Shown here: one piece after another, positions 1 to 6,601 of the stretch
Numbering within the stretch: position 1 is the first letter of the stretch
Layout: each line of letters opens with the position of its first letter
Assembly (NCBI GenBank): GCA_946611835.1
Contig: CAMOEE010000083.1
Span: forward strand, 1 to 10,107
Origin: an uncultured Treponema sp.
GTDB lineage: Bacteria > Spirochaetota > Spirochaetia > Treponematales > Treponemataceae
Direction of reading: 5' to 3'
DNA: 10,107 nucleotides
Position numbers and translations under genes: made by a program
Notes under the pieces: generated by a model
What the model saw: only the letters and a program-made list of their open reading frames with translations
What the model was told of the DNA's origin: nothing
Databases searched by the model: none

Positions 1-5
1 AGGGG
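1..5 (+). promoter_or_regulatory. Ribosome binding site of the acidic repeat protein gene
   Basis: The window opens with AGGGG, followed by six bases (AACAAT) and then the ATG at 12. This is a good Shine-Dalgarno sequence at normal spacing and supports that ATG as the start. Any promoter for this operon lies left of the window. Confidence 0.75.
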
Positions 6-11
6 AACAAT

Positions 12-2696
12 ATGAGTGATTCAGATAAAACAAACGAACTTGACAATTACGGCGTTTGGGTAAAAAAGCCGCCTCGCACCGTTTCATCTGAAATAAATAT
101 GGATAACATCGATGTCGTGGATAATTCGGCATTCGATTCAGGCGAAACAGCTCTCTCACAGGACGAGCTTGCAAACATTGCCGGCATGAGTTCAGAGAGT
201 CCTTCACCCTCTTCTTCCGGCGAAACAGAAGAAATCTCCCTTGACGAATTCATCGAGGGCGGAGTTTTTGAGGGCGACGAAGAGAACAGCGCTCCGGCCA
301 CCACAGAAACAGCTGCCGAAAGCACGACAGAAACAGTTTCAGCCGATGATTTCCTCGACTCAAGCGACATCACAGTTTCCGACGCCCCAAGCGTATCTGA
401 ACCAGCTTCATTCGTAGATGACGGTCCCCTTGACATCGACCTTTCTTTTGACGACACAGCTCCGGCAGCTCCTTCTTCCCAGCCAGGCTCAGCTCCGATT
501 GCAGAAGTTCCCGGCACAGAAGAAGTTGACCTCAGCGACTTCGGCCTTGACTTTGGAGACGACTCATCATCATCTTCTGGAAGCCCGGCCTCAGATGACG
601 GAACAGAGAGCGTTGATCTGAGCGACTTCGGAGTAGATTTCGGAGATGATTCATCAGCCCCTTCAACAGAAGCTGCCCCACAGGAAAGTGCAGCTGAGCC
701 AAAAATCAACGATGACGGAACCGAGGAAATCAGCCTTGACTCTTTCGGCTTCGACATCAACGCAGAGGAAAAGCCGGCTGAAGAAGCAGAACCTGCAGAA
801 TCAGGCGAAACACAAGAAGAAAGTTCACCTTCAATCACAGAGGAAGCTCCTTCGCTCTCAGAAGAGGCAGAGGGAATCTCTTTGTCAGCAGAAGACGATG
901 TAGGTGATATTTCACTCGATTCAGAAGCAGCTCCGCAAGAAGAGACAGAAAAAGTCAGCTCCCAGTCATTCGGCGAGCAGGATGCAGATGACTTCGACCT
1001 TGACTCAATCATGGACTCAATCGAAGACGAAAACGGCAACAAGTCTTCTTTAATTAGCAGCGAACCGGCATTTGAAGAAAGCCCGGCCCCAACCGAAGAA
1101 TCTCCTTCGGACATCAATGTTGTTGACATGGACGAGCCCGTCTTTGAAGAAACATCAGTTGACATTCAGGAAGCAGCCCCAGAAGAAGATTCATTTGAGA
1201 TTCCGGATGCAGAGTCATTCAACGCAAATCCGACCGAAAGCTCAGAGGAAACTTCCCCGGCAGATGACGGCACAGTAGTCGACGACATTTCACTAAACGA
1301 CATCCCGGCAGAAGAAGCCTCAGTTTCCGAAGAGGAACCTGCTTTTGAAGATTATCCAGCAGCTGAAGAGTCACCAGTTATTGAAGAGTCACCAGTTGTT
1401 GAAGAGTCACCAGCCTTTGAAACAGAGACTCCTGTTGAAAAATCCCCGGTCTTCGAAGAGCCAGTAATAGAAGAATCGCCTGTTGATGAAGCTCCGGTCT
1501 CCGATGAAGCACCAGTTGACAAGGCTCCGCTTATTCAGGAAAGCATTGCGGAAGAAAATGAAATCAAGTCTGAGCCTGAAAGCGTTAAACAGGACGCAGA
1601 AATCAGCTCGGCAGCAAACAGTATTCTCAGTCAGATTGCGGCAGAGCTTTCTTCACTGCGAAGTGAGATTTCAAATCTCAAGACAGAATTCGAGGAACTG
1701 AAGAACAAAGAGCCGGCTGCCCCACAAGTCGAAGAGGAAAATATCGAAGTCGCAACAGAAGAAGAGCCTGTCGCACAGACTGAATCAAGCGGCGGATTCT
1801 TCAGTGATGACGATGAGGATGACACTATCGCCCTCTCTCTCGATGAAATGGATAATATCTTCAACACCGTTGAAATGGTCGAGGAAGAGGCACCTGAGCA
1901 GAACCCTGAGTCAGATGACGCTCTCAGTGAAGAGCCGCTTATCAGCGAAGAAGTCACAGAGCCGGAAACAAGCGAAGAAGGCGAATCTGCCCTTGATTTC
2001 TCAAACGACAGCATCGAGGAACCAGTTCTTGATGACATCGATACAAACATTGCCGGCGACGAAGAGCTTCCTGAAGAAATTCTTGTTCCAAAAGCCGATG
2101 ATATTCTCGTTGAGTCAAGTCAGGAAAACCTTATCGAGGAAGAGCCTGAAATAAACGCTGATCTTGGAAGTGAGTCAGTAGAGCTTAGTGACGAAAACGA
2201 AGGCTCTGTCGAAGACACGACTCTGGTTGACGAGCCCTTCGTATTCGAAGAAAGCGATACAAGTGCCAGCGGGGAAGTTACCGATGAGCCTGCAGAATTT
2301 TCTGAGGAAGCTCCAGCAGAAGAAGTTCCTTTTGAAGACTTCACAGAAAGTGCTCCAGAAGCAGCAGAAGAAAGTGGTGAAACTCTTACAGAAGAAGAGA
2401 ACATTGAAGAAGAGGAAAAAGACGACACCGGAAGCGTTTCTATCACAGAAGGTGAGTTAAGCAACCTTCTCTCTTCAGAAGCTGCTCTTCAGGAAAGCCA
2501 GAGAAATGAGGAAGATGAGGATTCTACACCTGTTCAGTCTTCAATTCCGAACGAACTGCAGAAAGAAATCAAGTCTGTCCTCTCATATATGGATCAGCTT
2601 CTGGAGAACCTTCCGGAAGAAAAAATTGCTGAATTCGCACAGTCAGAGCAGTTTGAGACCTACAAAAAACTGTTCAAGGAGCTGGGACTCAACTAA
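12..2696 (+). CDS. Large acidic, repeat-rich, probably disordered cytoplasmic protein (Treponema type)
   Basis: This 894-residue protein has no signal peptide or membrane segment and is dominated by Glu, Asp, Ser, Ala and Pro. In order it shows: an N-terminal patch with YGVWVKKPP (13-21); an LSQDEL motif (48-53); repeated E-x-[IV]-[SD]-L-[SD]-x-F motifs near residues 73, 170, 199 and 238; a Pro-Glu-Ser repeat tract (about 446-510); a predicted coiled coil (531-566) with Ile/Leu/Phe spaced 4,4,3,4,3,4,3; a second LSLDEM motif (608-613); and a compact helical C-terminus (844-894) ending YKKLFKELGLN. I believe related N- and C-termini occur in other treponemal proteins, but I could not check this. 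The role is unknown; the composition suits a scaffold or adaptor with short binding motifs and an oligomerising helix. It is the first visible gene of a five-gene operon and its stop overlaps the next start (TAATG). That the gene is real is near certain; the function is open. Confidence 0.9.
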   Translation: MSDSDKTNELDNYGVWVKKPPRTVSSEINMDNIDVVDNSAFDSGETALSQDELANIAGMSSESPSPSSSGETEEISLDEFIEGGVFEGDEENSAPATTETAAESTTETVSADDFLDSSDITVSDAPSVSEPASFVDDGPLDIDLSFDDTAPAAPSSQPGSAPIAEVPGTEEVDLSDFGLDFGDDSSSSSGSPASDDGTESVDLSDFGVDFGDDSSAPSTEAAPQESAAEPKINDDGTEEISLDSFGFDINAEEKPAEEAEPAESGETQEESSPSITEEAPSLSEEAEGISLSAEDDVGDISLDSEAAPQEETEKVSSQSFGEQDADDFDLDSIMDSIEDENGNKSSLISSEPAFEESPAPTEESPSDINVVDMDEPVFEETSVDIQEAAPEEDSFEIPDAESFNANPTESSEETSPADDGTVVDDISLNDIPAEEASVSEEEPAFEDYPAAEESPVIEESPVVEESPAFETETPVEKSPVFEEPVIEESPVDEAPVSDEAPVDKAPLIQESIAEENEIKSEPESVKQDAEISSAANSILSQIAAELSSLRSEISNLKTEFEELKNKEPAAPQVEEENIEVATEEEPVAQTESSGGFFSDDDEDDTIALSLDEMDNIFNTVEMVEEEAPEQNPESDDALSEEPLISEEVTEPETSEEGESALDFSNDSIEEPVLDDIDTNIAGDEELPEEILVPKADDILVESSQENLIEEEPEINADLGSESVELSDENEGSVEDTTLVDEPFVFEESDTSASGEVTDEPAEFSEEAPAEEVPFEDFTESAPEAAEESGETLTEEENIEEEEKDDTGSVSITEGELSNLLSSEAALQESQRNEEDEDSTPVQSSIPNELQKEIKSVLSYMDQLLENLPEEKIAEFAQSEQFETYKKLFKELGLN
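516..660 (+). repeat. Two-copy 87-bp direct repeat inside the acidic protein gene
   Basis: Two divergent copies begin near 519 and 606, offset by 87 bp (29 codons). They encode EEVDLSDFGLDFGDDSS and ESVDLSDFGVDFGDDSS. The protein is much better conserved than the DNA, as many differences are at third positions, so the duplication is old and under selection for the peptide. A shorter third relative (EEISLDSFGFDI) lies at about 723-758 and a fourth (EEISLDEF) at about 228-251. Confidence 0.75.
1365..1418 (+). repeat. 18-bp tandem repeat (three units) encoding EESPxx
   Basis: Units start at 1365, 1383 and 1401. The first two match at 17 of 18 bases, and the third shares its first 13 bases with them. 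They encode EESPVI, EESPVV and EESPAF. Degenerate relatives of the unit (EEPVIEESPVDEAPVSDEAP) continue to about 1520. The period is a multiple of three, so copy-number change would keep the reading frame. This is a recent-looking minisatellite within a disordered Pro/Glu tract. Confidence 0.8.
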
Positions 2697-3583
2697 TGAA
2701 CATAGCAAATACAGAAAAACGGGGTCTTTTGCAGCGGGCACAGAGCGTTCTTGCAGATGTCACCCCGACATTCGACAAATGGGCAAAAAGATCCGGCTTC
2801 ATAAGGGCAGCCATTCTCGCTCCATGTCAGACCGCCGAGGGTAAGTTTTACTACACAACCGATGCGGTCGGCTTTACTGCGCGGGAAATGGCTTTGCTCA
2901 CCGAAACCGAAGAATTCTGGCTCGGCACCTTATCCAAGGCTTTTGAATGGCAGTGCTTTTCAAGGGATTTTAACGAGCTTGATAAATTCGACGGTCTTTT
3001 TGACGATGATATTCTCACCCAAATCAACAAGATTTTCTTCCTTCCCTTCAGGAACAAAGAAAGACCCATGATTTTTGTCCTTGTAGAACTTGAAGAAGAC
3101 GATGACATCAATCTTCCACCAGCCTCAGAAATGGCAGTAACTTTGAAGAACATCGTTGAATTCAAAAATCAGGCAAAGAAAATCATCGCAAAATTCGAGA
3201 AGAATATCGAAACAGGCCTTGGAATTTCCCAGAGCAGGCTTTATCTTCTGTCACTCAAAGTTTGTATCGAAGAAGAGCTTTCTACGGTCGAACTTCCAGG
3301 GGATGAGCTTAAGGCTTTGGTCACTAGCTCTATCACAGAGGCAGCACAAACTATTGTAGCTCCCCTCTTCAGGGCCCCCAACTGTTCTCAGACAGGCTCA
3401 ATGGGCGAAATAAAGGTCGTTCTTTTCGCAAAGGACGAGGAAGACGAGCAGCTTCTCGCTTATCATGCCGCCAGAACGCTCATCGGCCTGTTCGGAACAA
3501 AGGCAACAAAACAGGTTCTTTTGCTTTCGGCTGGTCTATGCTCTAACATCAAGGGAACAATTGAATTCCTTTGCAAGTGCTAG
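2696..3583 (+). CDS. Unrecognised soluble protein, possibly GAF-like fold
   Basis: This 295-residue protein has no signal peptide or transmembrane helix. I do not recognise the family by sequence. Residues about 35-132 alternate predicted strands and helices, starting FIRAAILAP, with FFLPFRNKERPMIFVLVEL at 114-132. That order resembles a GAF-type sensory fold, but this is a weak structural impression only. A helical middle part (about 145-185) leads to a C-terminal part that includes GEIKVVLFAKDEEDE and a strand-rich end. The ATG overlaps the stop of the acidic protein gene by one base (TAATG), with GGGA about 8 bases upstream inside that gene, so translation is probably coupled. The position between the acidic protein and two Maf-type proteins suggests work in the same process. 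It could be a partner of the acidic protein. Confidence 0.85.
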   Translation: MNIANTEKRGLLQRAQSVLADVTPTFDKWAKRSGFIRAAILAPCQTAEGKFYYTTDAVGFTAREMALLTETEEFWLGTLSKAFEWQCFSRDFNELDKFDGLFDDDILTQINKIFFLPFRNKERPMIFVLVELEEDDDINLPPASEMAVTLKNIVEFKNQAKKIIAKFEKNIETGLGISQSRLYLLSLKVCIEEELSTVELPGDELKALVTSSITEAAQTIVAPLFRAPNCSQTGSMGEIKVVLFAKDEEDEQLLAYHAARTLIGLFGTKATKQVLLLSAGLCSNIKGTIEFLCKC

Positions 3584-3591
3584 ATTATCCG

Positions 3592-5103
3592 ATGAAATCA
3601 GATTTCATCTTTGAGGAGAGCAAGGCGGGGGAACTCACCTGCTCTTTCAAAGGAAAATACCTTCATTCAAAATATAATCCCAAAACCGAGGGGGAAAGGT
3701 TTGCACAGAGTCTTGAGGCAGATTTTTCTCCTCTCTGTCTTTTTATACTCGAACCGGCCCTATCTTATTGTGCTTCTTCCCTAAAATTAAGATTTCCACA
3801 AGCCACAGTCTGCGCAGTTCGTTTCAGAAAAGAATTCTCAGAAAGCGATTCAGAATGGGACAAAGTTTTTTATTTGTGCTCAGACCTGCCTCTTTCAGAA
3901 CAGCTTTTTCTGGTCCTCGGGGAAGAAAAATTATGCTCAAGCCTTGTCTTCGACTGGTCTGCAACAAAACAGGCCTTCCCGGAAGAAAACATCAAGGCAT
4001 GGCAAGAAATAAAAAAAGCGATTTTAAAAGCCAGAGATGTAATCGGAACAAGGGCATACTTCTCAAAAAGATGGCTCAAAAACTCACTTGTTTTTGCCGC
4101 AAATCTTGAGCGTCCCTTCATTCTCGAAAAGGGAAATCAGCCGGTCATTATCGCAGCAAGCGGTCCCAGCCTGAAGTCCTCACTGCCATTCTTAAAGGAA
4201 AACAGGGCTTCATTTTTTTTGATTGCAGTCTCATCAGCCTTCATGCCACTAGTAAAAAATGGAATTCTTCCTGACCTGGTAATTTCAAGCGACGGCGGAT
4301 TCTGGGCAAAATATCATCTTGATTTTGAAGGAACTTCTGAATGTTTTTTCGCCCTTGAAGCCGAAAGTGCCATTCCAAAAAGAATTCTCACAGACGGAAA
4401 TGTCATTCCGCTGGTATATGATGGCGGACTCGAAAAAGATTTTCTTGACGCAATCGCCTGTCCCTACATGATTTCTGAACGGAACGGAACGGTCGCAGGA
4501 ACAGCCCTGACCTTCGCATACAATCTTACAGCCGGCAAGGTCTACCTTTGCGGGCTTGACCAGGCAGCCGCAAAAGGCTATCAGCACACACAGCCCAACG
4601 CCCTTGAAAACGGAAATGCAAAAAAAGATTACAGGCTGAAGAATTCAGAGACAAGAATGACTTTCTCACGATTCAGCTCTGAAAAAACGCTGGAAATATA
4701 CAGAAACTGGTTCATCTCAAATTCAGCCTTCTTCTCGGATAGAGTTTTCAGGCTGTCGGACAATTTTGCCTACGATTATCCCCTTGGAAAAATAAAAGAA
4801 GTCAACTGGAATGATTTCAACAATAATAAACTTGAGGTCAAAAAAGACAGAGACCTGAAAAAGATTCAAATTAAAGAAGAAAAAATCAGGACAGAAAAAA
4901 AAGAAAGGTCAAAAAAGCTTCTTGAGCGGCTCAGAAACATATCTAAAAGCCAGAATTTCATAAATGAAGTCTTTCCCATGGAGTCAACTCTAATCAGGCG
5001 GGAACTTTCAGAAGAAAAACGAAGGGACTTACTTGAGAGACTAAGGGAAAAAACTGACGGTCTTCTTGAAGAATGTGCAAAACTGCTCCAGGCAGGCCTA
5101 TAG
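3592..5103 (+). CDS. DUF115/Maf-type motility accessory protein, divergent copy (putative flagellin glycosyltransferase family)
   Basis: With the ATG at 3592 the protein has 503 residues. The DUF115 (MptE-like) core is visible: VIIAASGPSL (185-194), then SSDGG with Asp 234, then YLCGLD with Asp 323. The N-terminal part carries LHSKYNP (24-30), shared with the next gene. The C-terminus (about 414-450) is a highly charged Lys/Glu helix, probably a coiled coil, followed by another helical stretch. Family members (Maf of Campylobacter, Helicobacter, Aeromonas) add nonulosonic acid-type sugars to flagellin in the cytoplasm, so a related role is inferred. The Gly-rich loop of the N-terminal Rossmann-like part is degenerate (EPALSY at 54-59, against GLAGGY in the neighbour), which may mean loss of one activity. 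An in-frame TTG at 3571 would overlap the previous gene by 13 bp. I prefer the ATG because its N-terminus aligns with the neighbour and it leaves a normal 8-bp gap. Confidence 0.82.
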   Translation: MKSDFIFEESKAGELTCSFKGKYLHSKYNPKTEGERFAQSLEADFSPLCLFILEPALSYCASSLKLRFPQATVCAVRFRKEFSESDSEWDKVFYLCSDLPLSEQLFLVLGEEKLCSSLVFDWSATKQAFPEENIKAWQEIKKAILKARDVIGTRAYFSKRWLKNSLVFAANLERPFILEKGNQPVIIAASGPSLKSSLPFLKENRASFFLIAVSSAFMPLVKNGILPDLVISSDGGFWAKYHLDFEGTSECFFALEAESAIPKRILTDGNVIPLVYDGGLEKDFLDAIACPYMISERNGTVAGTALTFAYNLTAGKVYLCGLDQAAAKGYQHTQPNALENGNAKKDYRLKNSETRMTFSRFSSEKTLEIYRNWFISNSAFFSDRVFRLSDNFAYDYPLGKIKEVNWNDFNNNKLEVKKDRDLKKIQIKEEKIRTEKKERSKKLLERLRNISKSQNFINEVFPMESTLIRRELSEEKRRDLLERLREKTDGLLEECAKLLQAGL

Positions 5104-5105
5104 GA
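5102..5105 (+). promoter_or_regulatory. Ribosome binding site overlapping a stop codon
   Basis: AGGA overlaps the TAG stop (5101-5103) of the upstream Maf-type gene and sits five bases before the ATG at 5111. Terminating ribosomes therefore cover the next initiation region, which suggests coupled expression of the two Maf-type proteins. It favours the ATG at 5111 over the in-frame ATG at 5123. Confidence 0.6.
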
Positions 5106-5110
5106 CTTAA

Positions 5111-6601
5111 ATGGTAAAAGAAATGGAAGGATACTTTTATTCAAAAATTGAGCAGGCAAAAGACGGAAATCTGATTCCAATATGCCAGAATTCAAACGGA
5201 CAGGAAATATTCATGCATTCAAAGTATAACCCGCTCCGTGAGGCCGAGGGATTTGTAAGGGATATCGATGAAGGCTGTCTTTTTTTCATCGTTCTGGGCC
5301 TTGCCGGCGGATATCATATTCAAAAACTGCTTGAAAAATGCCCTGAAGCGAAGATTCTTGTCGCAGAAATTTCTCAAAGTGCCCTTGATTTTCTCTCTGC
5401 AATTCCATGCGTAAAAAAACTCATGTCAGACAAGCGGGTCTTAATCAGTGACGAAAAAAACACAGGTCAAAAGATTCTTTCTAGTTACAAACCGGCCCTT
5501 CACGGGAACCTTACGATACTTTCACTCAGGCAATGGGAAAATATCTTCACGGAAAGCTGCGCTAACCTACAAAAGGAGATAAACTCTGCGATTAAGCTTC
5601 TGGCACAGGACTTTTCAGTCCAGAGTCACTTCGGGAAAATCTGGCAGAAAAATATACTCACAAACCTTTCTCTGGCAGAAAAAACTCTGGATTTCAGCCA
5701 GGTGAAAAAAGAAATAAAGGAAAAATTACTGACAGAAAAAACTGCGGCGATTATTGCGGCAGGCCCCAGCCTTGACAATGACATTAAAAAGCTCAGGGAC
5801 TTCAGAGAAAAATACTTCATAATTGCGACCGACACGGCTTTTTCGGCCCTAAGAAAAGTCAAAATCGACAGTGATGCGGTCGTCTCAATCGACGGTCAGC
5901 AGGTATCCCACGAGCATTATATGGATTCCATATCAAAAAAAACACTCTATGTCTTCGATCTTTGCGCCAATTCCTCGGCTGTGAGGAAGGCCATTCTCTC
6001 CTCAAAAAATGTACTCCTTTCTGAAACAGGCCACCCGCTCTCTCAATACGCCTCCCTCTACACAGGGAAAAGAAGTTTCCCTCATCTTGAAGCCGGAAGC
6101 GGAACAGTCACGATAGCTGCAGCAAGTCTTGCCAGAAATCTGGGATTTACAAAAATTGAATTCTTCGGCTCTGATTTCTCATACATAAAAGGGCGTGCCT
6201 ATGCAAGGGGAACTTACCTCGAAGGAAGCTTCCACTCAAAATCAAACCGTCTTTCGCCGGCAGAAAAATCATACGATGCAATCATGTACCGCTCTCCCCT
6301 GATAAAACTTTCGGAAGACAGAATGACGACTGAAATTCTTCAGGCCTACAAGGAATCACTCGAATCCTTTATGAAGTCAAAAAACAATGATTTCTGCGAA
6401 AACGAAGAGTACGGAAGGTTTGACCTTAAAGATTTTAAATCCCGGTATTGCAAGGAATTAAAATCAGCATTCAGGAGCGAGAAGGACTTTGACGAAAACT
6501 CTTTTGCGACAACAACGCTTCTTCCTTTGTGTGCAAAACTCGGAAAGGGCTCGGCTTTTCTTGCATACCTTAAAACATTAAGTTATACTGAAAGAGTATG
6601 A
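5111..6601 (+). CDS. DUF115/Maf-type motility accessory protein (putative flagellin glycosyltransferase family)
   Basis: This 496-residue protein is the more canonical of the two Maf-type copies. The N-terminal part has HSKYNP (36-41) and a Rossmann-like strand and Gly loop, VLGLAGGYH (61-69). The DUF115 core shows AAIIAAGPSLDND (212-224), VVSIDG with Asp 261, the GSGTVT loop and helix, and FFGSDFSY with Asp 355. No signal peptide or membrane segment is seen, so it should act in the cytoplasm. Known relatives transfer sialic acid-like sugars to flagellin before export; treponemal flagellins are reported to be glycosylated, so a flagellin target is reasonable but not shown here. No sugar biosynthesis genes lie in the window, so donor and acceptor are unknown. 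It starts 7 bp after the upstream copy, and its stop overlaps the next gene (ATGA). Confidence 0.88.
   Translation: MVKEMEGYFYSKIEQAKDGNLIPICQNSNGQEIFMHSKYNPLREAEGFVRDIDEGCLFFIVLGLAGGYHIQKLLEKCPEAKILVAEISQSALDFLSAIPCVKKLMSDKRVLISDEKNTGQKILSSYKPALHGNLTILSLRQWENIFTESCANLQKEINSAIKLLAQDFSVQSHFGKIWQKNILTNLSLAEKTLDFSQVKKEIKEKLLTEKTAAIIAAGPSLDNDIKKLRDFREKYFIIATDTAFSALRKVKIDSDAVVSIDGQQVSHEHYMDSISKKTLYVFDLCANSSAVRKAILSSKNVLLSETGHPLSQYASLYTGKRSFPHLEAGSGTVTIAAASLARNLGFTKIEFFGSDFSYIKGRAYARGTYLEGSFHSKSNRLSPAEKSYDAIMYRSPLIKLSEDRMTTEILQAYKESLESFMKSKNNDFCENEEYGRFDLKDFKSRYCKELKSAFRSEKDFDENSFATTTLLPLCAKLGKGSAFLAYLKTLSYTERV
6561..6589 (+). promoter_or_regulatory. Possible internal sigma-70-type promoter before the GGDEF-like gene
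   Basis: TTGCAT (6561-6566) and TATACT (6584-6589) are 17 bases apart. The -10 box matches consensus at five of six positions, but the -35 box only at TTG. Transcription would begin within a few bases of the ATG at 6598, giving a nearly leaderless message. This may be chance, because the gene also looks coupled to the upstream one through ATGA. Confidence 0.22.

Noticed and set aside
47..1165. Long open frame of 372 codons on the minus strand, plus similar ones at 1631-2050 and 2120-2464
   Set aside because: They lie antisense to the acidic gene and are Ser-rich only because Glu/Asp/Ser/Ala codons read backwards avoid stops. No ribosome binding site or recognisable domain.
1365..1418. Repeats as a CRISPR array
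   Set aside because: Units are directly adjacent with no spacers, in frame, and encode a Pro/Glu tract.
418..2460. Several short + strand frames inside the acidic gene (Gln/Lys/Leu-rich)
   Set aside because: Out-of-frame shadows of the repeated codon pattern of the real gene; composition is an artefact.
3571..3591. TTG start for the first Maf-type gene, adding seven residues
   Set aside because: AAGGGA is 14 bases away, too far; the ATG at 3592 aligns better with the paralogue and gives a normal intergenic gap. Not fully excluded.
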